The notes under the pieces: generated by a model
The model's database searches: none
What the model was told of the DNA's origin: nothing
Seen by the model: only the letters and a program-made list of their open reading frames with translations
Program-made: the position numbers and the translations under genes
In this document: one piece after another, positions 46,540 to 53,815 of the stretch
Layout: each line of letters begins with the position of its first letter
Position numbering within the stretch: the stretch's first letter is position 1
Assembly (NCBI GenBank): GCA_964579825.1
Contig: CAZOHT010000013.1
Coordinates: forward strand, 27,816-91,815
Direction: 5' to 3'
DNA length: 64,000 bases
Origin: SPCO01 sp964579825
GTDB lineage: Bacteria; Chloroflexota; Limnocylindria; Limnocylindrales; CSP1-4

Positions 46540-47016
46540 TCACTCGAACGACCCGAGCAGCGCCTCCGCCTGGAACAGGTTGATCCCGCTGTCGATGAGG
46601 TCGACGATCTTCTGCAGCTTCGCCTCCTCCTCCACCTGCTCCTCGATGAACCACTGGAGGAACTGGTGGCCGCGATGGTCGTCGTGCTCGCGCGCGACCG
46701 CCGCCATCCGGTCGAACTGCTCGGCGACCGTCCGCTCCGACTCGAGCGCCCGCTTGGCCGCCGCCGACGCCGTGGCGAATCGGGTGGACGTCGCCTTGAG
46801 CGCCGGCAGGTCGAACTCGATCTCGTTGTCGGTCAGGAAGTCCATGATCTTCTGGGCGTGCTGGGCTTCCTCGATGGCCTGGTGGCGGAACAGCGTGCCC
46901 CAGCCGTCCAGGCTCTCGCGCTGGAACCAGATCGAGATCGCCATGTACAGCTGGTGGGCGCCGAGCTCGTTGCCGATCTGGGCGATGAGGAGCTTCCGCA
47001 GGTCCTGGCTGAGCAT
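46540..47016 (-). CDS. Ferritin (non-haem)
   Basis: 158 residues. Four-helix ferritin with the ferroxidase residues in GNELGAHQLYMAISIWF, EEAQHAQKIMDFL and WFIEEQVEEEAKLQKIVD. It stores iron as oxide in a 24-mer. The ATG at 47016 follows a strong GGGAGG site; an upstream ATG at 47058 is less likely. It ends 40 bp before the aro promoter on the same strand, with no clear terminator between. Confidence 0.92.
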   Translation of the reverse strand: MLSQDLRKLLIAQIGNELGAHQLYMAISIWFQRESLDGWGTLFRHQAIEEAQHAQKIMDFLTDNEIEFDLPALKATSTRFATASAAAKRALESERTVAEQFDRMAAVAREHDDHRGHQFLQWFIEEQVEEEAKLQKIVDLIDSGINLFQAEALLGSFE

Positions 47017-47054
47017 CGATCCTCCCTGTCTGCGCGGCTCGTGATCCGTGCCCG

Positions 47055-47648
47055 TCATCCTACGTCAGCTGCCGCCTCGGCTCGCGCGTTGATCGCCTCG
47101 ACCACCTGGGACTTCGCGTCGGCGTAGTGCTGGACGAACCGCCACTCCCGCGCGGCCAGCTCCTGTTTGGTGCGTTCGTACAGGTCACGATCGTCGTCGT
47201 GGGTCCGCAGCCAGTCGCGGAATCGGACCATGCGGTCGATCTCGACACAGCCCTCGGTGAACGTGTGCAGGTTGATGTCCGTGTCCGGGCCCTTGAACAG
47301 GCGGTGCTCGAACCAGTCAGGTTCGCGGATCCGGAGCACGTAGCCGGCCGCCTCGAGGTCCGGGACGTACCCGGGCTCGTCGCCGGAGTCAGGGACGGCC
47401 AACACCATGTCGATGACGGGCTTGGCCGACAGGCCGGGGACCGACGTCGACCCCACGTGTTCCAGCAGCCGGACCCGGTCACCGAGCGCCCCGCGGACCC
47501 GTGCGGCCTCGTGTTCGAACCGGGCCGGCCAGGCGGGGTCGTATGGGGCGAGGGAGATCGTCGCCCCGTGGACGACCAGGTCGCCGACCGTGACCGCCGC
47601 GAGCGCCGCATCGCTGATCGGCGCCTCGGCGGATGCGTCGTCGGTCAT
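47055..47648 (-). CDS. GrpB-family nucleotidyltransferase-like protein
   Basis: 197 residues. The GrpB/UPF0157 family is a minimal nucleotidyltransferase fold. YDPAWPARFEHEAARVRGALG, LLEHVGSTSVPGLSAKPVIDMVL (GS...D.D-type core) and HRLFKGPDTDINLHTF are clear. The start at 47648 follows GGGAGGG. Function in bacteria is not well established. Confidence 0.88.
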   Translation of the reverse strand: MTDDASAEAPISDAALAAVTVGDLVVHGATISLAPYDPAWPARFEHEAARVRGALGDRVRLLEHVGSTSVPGLSAKPVIDMVLAVPDSGDEPGYVPDLEAAGYVLRIREPDWFEHRLFKGPDTDINLHTFTEGCVEIDRMVRFRDWLRTHDDDRDLYERTKQELAAREWRFVQHYADAKSQVVEAINARAEAAADVG

Positions 47649-47741
47649 CGTCCCTCCCCGCGTGCGGTTCGTCCGTCCCGGAGCGTAGCGCAACCGGGTC
47701 GGGTCCGACCCTCGTGGTAGCATGTCGGCCGCCGACGCCTC

Positions 47742-47833
47742 GGAGAGGTCGCATAGAGGTCTAGTGCAGCGGTTTGCTAAACCGCCATGTGGGGTAACCT
47801 GCATCGAGGGTTCGAATCCCTCCCTCTCCGCCA
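47742..47833 (+). tRNA. tRNA-Ser (GCU)
   Basis: GGAGAGG/CCTCTCC acceptor, G discriminator, encoded CCA, anticodon loop TT-GCT-AA, and a long variable arm. A TAGCAT box lies at about 47719-47724. Confidence 0.97.
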
Positions 47834-47850
47834 CGGATCCGGCATCGCGT

Positions 47851-47926
47851 GCGCCCGTAGCTCAGTGGATAGAGCGTTAGGTTGCGGACCTAAAGGTCGT
47901 GAGTTCGAGTCTCGCCGGGCGCGCCA
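47851..47926 (+). tRNA. tRNA-Arg (GCG)
   Basis: GCGCCCG/CGGGCGC acceptor, G discriminator, encoded CCA, anticodon stem TTAGG/CCTAA with loop TT-GCG-GA. It reads CGC. It is 17 bases after the tRNA-Ser and probably shares its transcript. Confidence 0.95.
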
Positions 47927-47981
47927 CCCCACCCATGACGGATCGGACCCGTCGCCACCAGCGACGTCCCGCCATCGCGCC

Positions 47982-48653
47982 TCAGCTGCCGAGGTCGCGA
48001 TCCTCGAGTTCCCAGGCATGGTCCATGACGTGGTAGGCCGTGCGCCGGATCAGGAACTGGATCGACCATGACCGGGCGGGCTTGCCCGCCGCGTTGTAGG
48101 CGCGGAACGCATCGAGATACGCGACGCGATGGGCGGCGAGGCCGTCCGGCGTCAGGACGACGTCACGCGGCGTCCGCACCTCGATCTTCCGCGACAGCTG
48201 GTCCGGTTCGCCGGCGGTCACGTGCCGCACGATCTGGTCGCGCGAACGGCCACCGCTGCGCGATCCGGGCCTGAGCTCCTCCGACACGGTGGCCGCGACA
48301 TCGTCGAAGTAGGCCCAACAGGCCTGCAGCAGCGCGAGCCGACGCTCGAGCTCATCCGCCGGCAACACCGCCCGTTCCGTCCCGGACGTGACATGGGCGA
48401 TGCCCCAGAAGTCGGTCGAGCTCGATCCCGGGTAGCGCTCGATGACGTCGATCGTCCGCTGACGCTCGAACGACTCGGCCAGTCCGGCCCGTTCCGCGAC
48501 GCTGGCGTAGCGCGGGCGGTAGGTCGTCAACTTCGCGATGGCGTCCTCGTCGGTCCGGCCCCACCGGTCCAGCCCGGGCCAGTCGGTCGCGGCCGCGACG
48601 ACTCGGCGGCCCTTCGTGCCGACCTCCAGGAGTACCCGCAGCGTGTCGCCCAT
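47982..48653 (-). CDS. Two-domain unknown protein, paralogue of 36132 gene
   Basis: 223 residues. Same layout as the gene beside trpA: an N-terminal HicB/UPF0150-like half (TLRVLLEVGTKGRRVVAAATDWPGLDRWGRTDEDAIAKL) and a C-terminal DinB/YfiT-like helical half ending FLIRRTAYHVMDHAWELEDRDLGS. It is the last gene of the fasciclin-heliorhodopsin-CarH-like unit. The ATG at 48653 has AAGG upstream and gives the same register as its paralogue; a GTG at 48674 overlapping the regulator gene is an alternative. Function unknown. Confidence 0.65.
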   Translation of the reverse strand: MGDTLRVLLEVGTKGRRVVAAATDWPGLDRWGRTDEDAIAKLTTYRPRYASVAERAGLAESFERQRTIDVIERYPGSSSTDFWGIAHVTSGTERAVLPADELERRLALLQACWAYFDDVAATVSEELRPGSRSGGRSRDQIVRHVTAGEPDQLSRKIEVRTPRDVVLTPDGLAAHRVAYLDAFRAYNAAGKPARSWSIQFLIRRTAYHVMDHAWELEDRDLGS

Positions 48654-48663
48654 CCCGATAGCC

Positions 48664-49539
48664 TTAGCGTTCACCTCGCTCCGGCCGCGCCCGAAGACGG
48701 TCGATCACGTCGCCGAGCCGTCTCGGGTCTGCGGCCCAGCCGTCGGCCCCGATCGATGTCGCGACCGTCTCATCGGGCACGGCGTGGCCGCCGGCCACGA
48801 CGACGACGCCCGGGTCCGTCCGGCGCGCCGCCGCGACGAGTCGTCCGGCCGCGAGCAGGTGCGTGCTGTCGACCACGCTCACGACGACGGCATCAAGGCC
48901 GTCTGCCGTCCGCATCGCTGCCGCCAGGGACGACGATGGCGTGTCCGGACCCAGGTTCAGGACGCTGAACCCGTCGCCCCGCAGGATGTCCACGAGCATC
49001 GCGACGCCGAGGCCATGACGCTCCCCGACGGGCATGGCCACGAGGATCGTGCCGTGCGGGCGACCGCGGCGGCGGAAGCGGGGGCCGAGGCGCCCGACGA
49101 TGGCGGTGGCCACGCCGGTGGCGAGGTGCTCCTGCTCGATGCCCAGGGCCCCCGCACGCCACGCGTCGCCGATCCCGTGTAGCGCTGGCGCCAGGATCTC
49201 GACGTACGCATCGGCGGGTGCGACGCCGGACGCCATCGCCGACTCGATGACCTGCCAGCTGCCTTCGACGTCGCCCGCCACCAGCCGCTGTCGGAGCCGG
49301 GCGGCCCATGGCGCCCGAGCGGTCACGCGGGCACCCGTCGAACCGGCGGCCCGTGCCGACGATCGGCCGGACGTCGCCGTTCGTGCGAGGGCCAGGTCGC
49401 GCGGGTCGACCCGCCACTCGCCGCCCGACTTCCGGGCCGGGAGCCGCCCGAGCCGCACGTAGCGGTAGGCCGTCATGTAATGGACGCCCAGGCGGTCGGC
49501 CGCCTCGTGCAACGTGATCGCCTCGTCGGCGTCCGCCAC
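48664..49539 (-). CDS. CarH-like B12-binding HTH regulator
   Basis: 291 residues. Residues ~8-52 are an excisionase/MerR-type helix-turn-helix (ITLHEAADRLGVHYMTAYRYVRLGRLPARKSGGEWRV); ~75-155 a helical B12-binding subdomain; ~162-290 a Rossmann B12 domain. The light-sensing motif Wx9EH is present (W127, E137, H138), and ERHGLG (173-178) gives the lower axial His175. The His that follows the Trp in Thermus CarH and binds cobalt after light is Arg128 here. It follows the heliorhodopsin gene by 46 bp on the same strand, so a light-responsive, adenosylcobalamin-dependent repressor is likely. Confidence 0.83.
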   Translation of the reverse strand: MADADEAITLHEAADRLGVHYMTAYRYVRLGRLPARKSGGEWRVDPRDLALARTATSGRSSARAAGSTGARVTARAPWAARLRQRLVAGDVEGSWQVIESAMASGVAPADAYVEILAPALHGIGDAWRAGALGIEQEHLATGVATAIVGRLGPRFRRRGRPHGTILVAMPVGERHGLGVAMLVDILRGDGFSVLNLGPDTPSSSLAAAMRTADGLDAVVVSVVDSTHLLAAGRLVAAARRTDPGVVVVAGGHAVPDETVATSIGADGWAADPRRLGDVIDRLRARPERGER

Positions 49540-49585
49540 GCTCAGGTCGTCCCGCGAGCCGTGATGCGCGCGCGTCCCACTCGCA

Positions 49586-50386
49586 TCAGCCGGCGAGGGT
49601 CCCCGCGAACACCTGCCACGCCAGGAGGGACTTGGCCACCAGGCTGAGCACGATGTACGTCCGTTCGCCGAAGAGGTACGAACGCCAACGCCCGATCCGC
49701 TTGTACTGGAGCCACATGTTCAGGGCGAAGATGTTGAAGAAGATGAACAGCGACACGAAGATCGCGTAGACGAAGGCGGGCGGTTCGGCAGCGCTCCCGG
49801 GAGACCAGAGGTAGACCCCGATCGCCAGCCATGGGGCGATCCCGACGATGCAACCCATCCAGAACGGCCAGAGCGACCCACCGGGACCCTCGTACTTCTC
49901 CTGGACCGCCCCGAAGAAGATCATGGCGGCGTTGGCGGCGAAGATCGCGATCAGCGCCGCGATGTCGCTGATGCCCGTGATCATCGCGATGAGGACGATC
50001 ATCACGGACGACGAGAGCGAGTACTCCGCCCAGCGGTAGTAGTTGTGGCTGGCCTCGAGGCCGGCGATGTAGCGGCCGAACACGCCGGGCGCACTCACGA
50101 GCCAGTGGAAGCCGGCGGACAGGAAGAGGAAGAGGGCGACGCCCCAGGCGATCGACACGTCGAACAGGGTGGTCGGGGCCCCGGCCGGCGTGCCGGGCGG
50201 GCCCTCGATGAATGATGCGGTCACGGGCAGGACGAAGGCTGTGGCGAGGGCCACGACGGCGACCCCCTGGACGGCATGGAGCGCGCCCATCCCGAGGTTC
50301 CATCGGCGCAGTGAACGGTCGATCCCTGCGGTGATCGGTCGACTGGGAACGGACGTCGGATCTACGGCTGGGTCGGTTGCGAGCAT
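49586..50386 (-). CDS. Heliorhodopsin
   Basis: 266 residues, seven membrane helices. The retinal-binding Lys252 is in LSLVAKSLLAWQVFAGTL, and the counter-ion Glu121 is in NYYRWAEYSLSSSVMI, both as in heliorhodopsins rather than type-1 pumps. His37 (RRWNLGMGALHAVQ) and His94 (LFLFLSAGFHWLV) match the conserved cavity histidines. Heliorhodopsins have an inverted topology and are thought to be light sensors or regulators, not pumps. Start ATG follows AAGGA. It lies between a fasciclin lipoprotein and a B12-type photoreceptor regulator. Confidence 0.93.
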   Translation of the reverse strand: MLATDPAVDPTSVPSRPITAGIDRSLRRWNLGMGALHAVQGVAVVALATAFVLPVTASFIEGPPGTPAGAPTTLFDVSIAWGVALFLFLSAGFHWLVSAPGVFGRYIAGLEASHNYYRWAEYSLSSSVMIVLIAMITGISDIAALIAIFAANAAMIFFGAVQEKYEGPGGSLWPFWMGCIVGIAPWLAIGVYLWSPGSAAEPPAFVYAIFVSLFIFFNIFALNMWLQYKRIGRWRSYLFGERTYIVLSLVAKSLLAWQVFAGTLAG

Positions 50387-50408
50387 CTCAGGTCCTTGTG
50401 TGTTCGCG

Positions 50409-50437
50409 AGCGGGACCCGGTCCAGCCGGATCCCGCT
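50409..50437. terminator. Hairpin between fasciclin and heliorhodopsin genes
   Basis: AGCGGGA (50409-50415) pairs with TCCCGCT (50431-50437) around an inner CCGG/CCGG. No T-run follows on either strand, so it could be a processing or partial-termination site. Confidence 0.35.
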
Positions 50438-50462
50438 TCGCAGTCTGACAGGATGATGACGG

Positions 50463-50984
50463 TCACTCCGCCGGCGGCAGGATGACCTGGTCGATCACGT
50501 GGATGACGCCGTTGGAGGCAAGGACATCGGCGGTGACGACCTTGGCGGCGTCGTTCAGGTAGACGGTGCCGTCCTTGACCGAGATCGCGATGGGCGAACC
50601 CTCGACCGAGTCGGCCGTGGTCAGGCCCACGACCTGGTCGGCCGTGACCTTGCCCGCGACGACGTGGTACAGGAGGATCTGCTTCAGGGCCTCAGGGTCG
50701 GCCAGCAACCCGTCCAGCGTTCCCTCGGGCAGGGCCGCGAAGGCGTCATCGGTCGGGGCGAAGACGGTGTACGGTCCCTCGCCCTGGAGGGTCTCGACGA
50801 GGCCGGCTGCGGTCGCGGCGGCCAACAGCGTCTTGAACGAACCGGCGGCGTCGGCGGTGGCCACGATGTCGCCCATCGGCGCTTCCGCGCTGGGAGCGGG
50901 CGTCGGGCTCGGGGTCGCGGCGCTGGAGCAGGCCGCGACGGCGAACGTCAGGGCGGCCATGGACGTGATCAGAAGGCGCTTCAT
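50463..50984 (-). CDS. Fasciclin-domain lipoprotein
   Basis: 173 residues. Signal and lipobox (LTFAVAACSS), a short Pro/Thr/Ser linker, then one FAS1 domain: FKTLLAAATAAGLVETLQGEGPYTVFAPTDDAFAALPEGTL, LLYHVVAGKVTADQV and NGVIHVIDQVILPP. FAS1 domains mediate adhesion. First gene after a strong promoter (51054-51081) and upstream of heliorhodopsin, 76 bp away. FAS1 lipoproteins near rhodopsins are not an obvious functional pair. Confidence 0.9.
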   Translation of the reverse strand: MKRLLITSMAALTFAVAACSSAATPSPTPAPSAEAPMGDIVATADAAGSFKTLLAAATAAGLVETLQGEGPYTVFAPTDDAFAALPEGTLDGLLADPEALKQILLYHVVAGKVTADQVVGLTTADSVEGSPIAISVKDGTVYLNDAAKVVTADVLASNGVIHVIDQVILPPAE

Positions 50985-51053
50985 GGGTCTTGGTCCTCTG
51001 TGGTGTCGCCATCCGGAGTGGATGGCTGATTCGCTCGGTCTCAACACCCGAAG

Positions 51054-51081
51054 TATTTAGCACTAAATCCAGACTTGTCAA
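51054..51081 (-). promoter_or_regulatory. TTGACA-16-TAAATA promoter with palindromic operator
   Basis: On the minus strand -35 TTGACA (51076-51081) and -10 TAAATA (51054-51059) are near consensus. The perfect 14-bp palindrome ATTTAGCACTAAAT (51055-51068) covers the -10 and part of the spacer, as expected for a repressor site. It heads the fasciclin-heliorhodopsin-CarH-like unit, so the B12 regulator is a candidate ligand, which is inference. Confidence 0.7.
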
Positions 51082-51201
51082 ACCCGAGCGCCATCGGGGG
51101 CGATGAAGGGCGTTCGACAGCCGGGCGTGAAGACGCGTCAGGCGGGCGATGGGTCGCCGATGGCTGGGCTGTCGATGTCGGCGATGGACCCGGGATCGCG
51201 C

Positions 51202-51630
51202 TCAGACCGCGCGGTGGAACCCATCCTTGTACTGCGCCCAGCTGGCCCGGACCAGCTCGCGCACGGCGTCGTCGTCGACCCGCTCGGGCTTCGTGAGGTT
51301 GACGCAGCTCCGGCCGATCTTCTCGCCGGGGAAGCGGTCGCGCATGGCCTCGACGAGGTAGCCGCCGTCGTGGGACGCCATCGCATAGAGCGAGATGTAC
51401 GCCTTGCGGTTCGCGATCCCGACCGAGAACCAGTCGCCGGCCGGGCCCTTGCTGTTGCTGTAGGCGTACCAGCCGTACCCGATCATCTCGCCGGAGTAGG
51501 TGACGACCCGGACGTCCATGTCCGGTTCGGTGGCCAGGATGAGGTCGTGCAGGTGCTGCATCTGGGATCGGCGTGGCTCCGCCAGGCCGTCGATGTGCCG
51601 CTGGGCCGCGTCGCGTCCGGTGTCCGTCAT
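51202..51630 (-). CDS. DUF1801-family protein
   Basis: 142 residues. The core SGEMIGYGWYAYSNSKGPAGDWFSVGIANRKAYISLYAM and CVNLTKPERVDDDAVRELV fits the DUF1801/YdhG-like fold, a small beta-alpha domain of unknown function found alone in many bacteria. Start follows GGAGGG. Transcribed away from the YscW-repeat gene. The 120 bp between it and the heliorhodopsin promoter hold nothing I recognise. Confidence 0.78.
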   Translation of the reverse strand: MTDTGRDAAQRHIDGLAEPRRSQMQHLHDLILATEPDMDVRVVTYSGEMIGYGWYAYSNSKGPAGDWFSVGIANRKAYISLYAMASHDGGYLVEAMRDRFPGEKIGRSCVNLTKPERVDDDAVRELVRASWAQYKDGFHRAV

Positions 51631-51784
51631 CCGATGTCCCTCCGGTGGTTCGGTCCCTGCCTGAACGGTACCCACGACCCGTCGAACCGGCAAGGGTGGT
51701 GGCACCCGGCCCCGTGGTCCGTTGCCCTGTAGGATTCAGGCGTTCCGGTCGCCACGGCCCGGACTGGCTCCAGGAGGTCCCGCA

Positions 51785-53815
51785 GTGCCCCGACCCATCG
51801 TCCGCGCCGCCATGGTCGCCATCATCGGGCTCATCATCGCGAGCCTGATCATCGTGCCATCGGCCATCGGCAAGACCCTCAACGTGACCGGCACCCTGGT
51901 CCTCCCCGCTGACGTGGCCGCCCCGAGCCCCACGGCGATCGCCATCGTCACCCTCATCGATGCCACGAACACGAGCGACGCCGGCAATGTCATCGGCCAG
52001 CAGCGGATCGACGGGATCGGCGAGGGCGCGATCGCCTTCGCCGTCCCGTACGAAGGCGACACCATCCAGCCGAAGCACGCCTACGCCGTGTTCGCCACGA
52101 TCGTCGATGACGATGAGAGCTGGCAGAACCCGAGGGGCGTCCCGGTCATCACCGGCGGTCCGGTCGAAGGCGTCAAGATCCCGGTCCAGCCGGTCGTGGC
52201 CGGTCCGGACCTCATGACCGGTTCCGTGGTCCTGCCGTCAGGCACGACGCTCGGACCGGCCGCGGTCGTCATCGCGGCCCTGATCAAGGTGGAGACCGGC
52301 ACGCTCGCGAGCCGCCAGGTCACGCCGCTGTCCGGCGTGGCGCCCACGATCGAACCGCCGTCGTATGGCTTCGCCATCCCGTTCGATCCCGCTCTCGTCG
52401 ACCCTGCCGCCTCGTATGTCGTGTCCGCCGCGATCGTGGACGGCGCCACGACCTACCAGGGCGGTGGCGTCCCGGCCATCACCGGCGGCGTGGCGAGCGA
52501 CGGATTGAGCGTGCCGCTCCGCAAGACGACGGCGACACTCCCGGTCGCGTCGGCGTTCCCGTCCGCCGCCCCGACGGACACTGCCGAGCCGACCGACACC
52601 GCCGAGCCGACCGAAGCGCCGACGGACACGCCTGCGCCGACCGACACGCCCACCCCGACCCCGGCCCCGACGGCCAGCCCCACGCCCACCCCGACCCTGA
52701 CCCCGGTGCCGAGCGCCTCCCTGGCGCCGCCGACCGGCGTCCTGACCGGCACCCTCGACTACCCCGAGTCGTATCAGCTGTCGGCCGGCGCCGCCGCGGT
52801 GGTGGCGCTCGTCGAGGGGAAGGGCAAGGCGACGACCAGCCCGATCGTCGCGACGCAGATCATCGACCCGGCCGGCCAGGCGCCGATCGCGTTCCGCCTC
52901 ACCTACGATCCGTCGCGCATCGACCCGGCCGCCGTCTACACGCTCCAGGCCGGGATCTTCGACGGCGACCAGGCCTGGGTCACGGCCAAGGCCGTGCCGG
53001 TCATCACGAACGGCGTCCAGTCGGACGTGGCGGTGACCATGACGTCCCGACCTGACGTCGCCAAGGGTGAGGTGACGGGCAGCGTCACCGGCGTCGGGAT
53101 CACCCTCCAGCCGGACGCCTCGTCGGTGACGGTCATCATCGACGTGGACACCGGAGCGTCCATCGGCGTGGACCTGACCCGTCCGACGAGCCTGCCGGCT
53201 CCGTTCGCCATCCCGTTCGCGGTCAGCGACCTGCAGGAAGGCGGCACGTACGTCGTCCAGGCGGAGCTGACCAACGGCGACCAGACGTGGGCCAATGCCG
53301 CGGGCGTGCCCGTCATCACGAACGGCAATCCGGTGTCCGGTGTCCAGGTCGTCCTGACCGAAGTCGTCCAGGCATCACCGTCGCCGAGTCCCACGCCACT
53401 GCCGACCCCGACCCCGTCGCCCGCCCCCGAGCCCGATGCCGGGCTTGACGGCGGGACGTTGCTCCTGCCGATCATCATCATCGTGGCCCTGATCGCGCTC
53501 GGTGGCTTCCTGCTCGCTCGCTCGAAGGACGACGAGCCGCCGACGCCTCCGACCGGACCGGAGTCGCAGGCCCACCCGGACCCGAACCTCGCCGCCGCCG
53601 CCGTGATCGGGGCTGCTGCGACGACGGCGACGGCGCCGCTCGATCCGGATGAGACGGCGGCCCTGCTGGGCGAGGACGCCGGGGCGACGAGCGCGGCCTC
53701 CGAATCATCCGAGGCCGCCGAGGACGCAGCAGCGGCCGACGAGTCGTCACCCACCGACGCGACCGCTCCCGACGCGACCGACGAGTCCGGACCGATGGAG
53801 CCCGATCGACCGTGA
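51785..53815 (+). CDS. Membrane-anchored YbaY/YscW-repeat protein
   Basis: 676 residues. N-terminal signal anchor, then four repeats of a ~100-residue beta domain of the YbaY/YscW lipoprotein-like family, each beginning with a GTL/GSV/GTL strand (NVTGTLVLP, LMTGSVVLP, VLTGTLDYP, EVTGSVTGV) and ending near VPVIT(G/N)G. A Thr/Pro linker separates repeats 2 and 3, and a second membrane helix (LLLPIIIIVALIALGGFLLA) precedes an acidic cytoplasmic tail. Strong AGGAGG 7 bases before the GTG. Its end overlaps the next gene (GTGA). Probably cell-surface; ligand unknown. Confidence 0.7.
   Translation: MPRPIVRAAMVAIIGLIIASLIIVPSAIGKTLNVTGTLVLPADVAAPSPTAIAIVTLIDATNTSDAGNVIGQQRIDGIGEGAIAFAVPYEGDTIQPKHAYAVFATIVDDDESWQNPRGVPVITGGPVEGVKIPVQPVVAGPDLMTGSVVLPSGTTLGPAAVVIAALIKVETGTLASRQVTPLSGVAPTIEPPSYGFAIPFDPALVDPAASYVVSAAIVDGATTYQGGGVPAITGGVASDGLSVPLRKTTATLPVASAFPSAAPTDTAEPTDTAEPTEAPTDTPAPTDTPTPTPAPTASPTPTPTLTPVPSASLAPPTGVLTGTLDYPESYQLSAGAAAVVALVEGKGKATTSPIVATQIIDPAGQAPIAFRLTYDPSRIDPAAVYTLQAGIFDGDQAWVTAKAVPVITNGVQSDVAVTMTSRPDVAKGEVTGSVTGVGITLQPDASSVTVIIDVDTGASIGVDLTRPTSLPAPFAIPFAVSDLQEGGTYVVQAELTNGDQTWANAAGVPVITNGNPVSGVQVVLTEVVQASPSPSPTPLPTPTPSPAPEPDAGLDGGTLLLPIIIIVALIALGGFLLARSKDDEPPTPPTGPESQAHPDPNLAAAAVIGAAATTATAPLDPDETAALLGEDAGATSAASESSEAAEDAAAADESSPTDATAPDATDESGPMEPDRP

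Noticed and set aside
51075..51296. Short plus-strand open frame starting in the palindromic promoter
   Set aside because: It is opposite the fasciclin promoter and the DUF1801 gene, with no ribosome site and low-complexity sequence.
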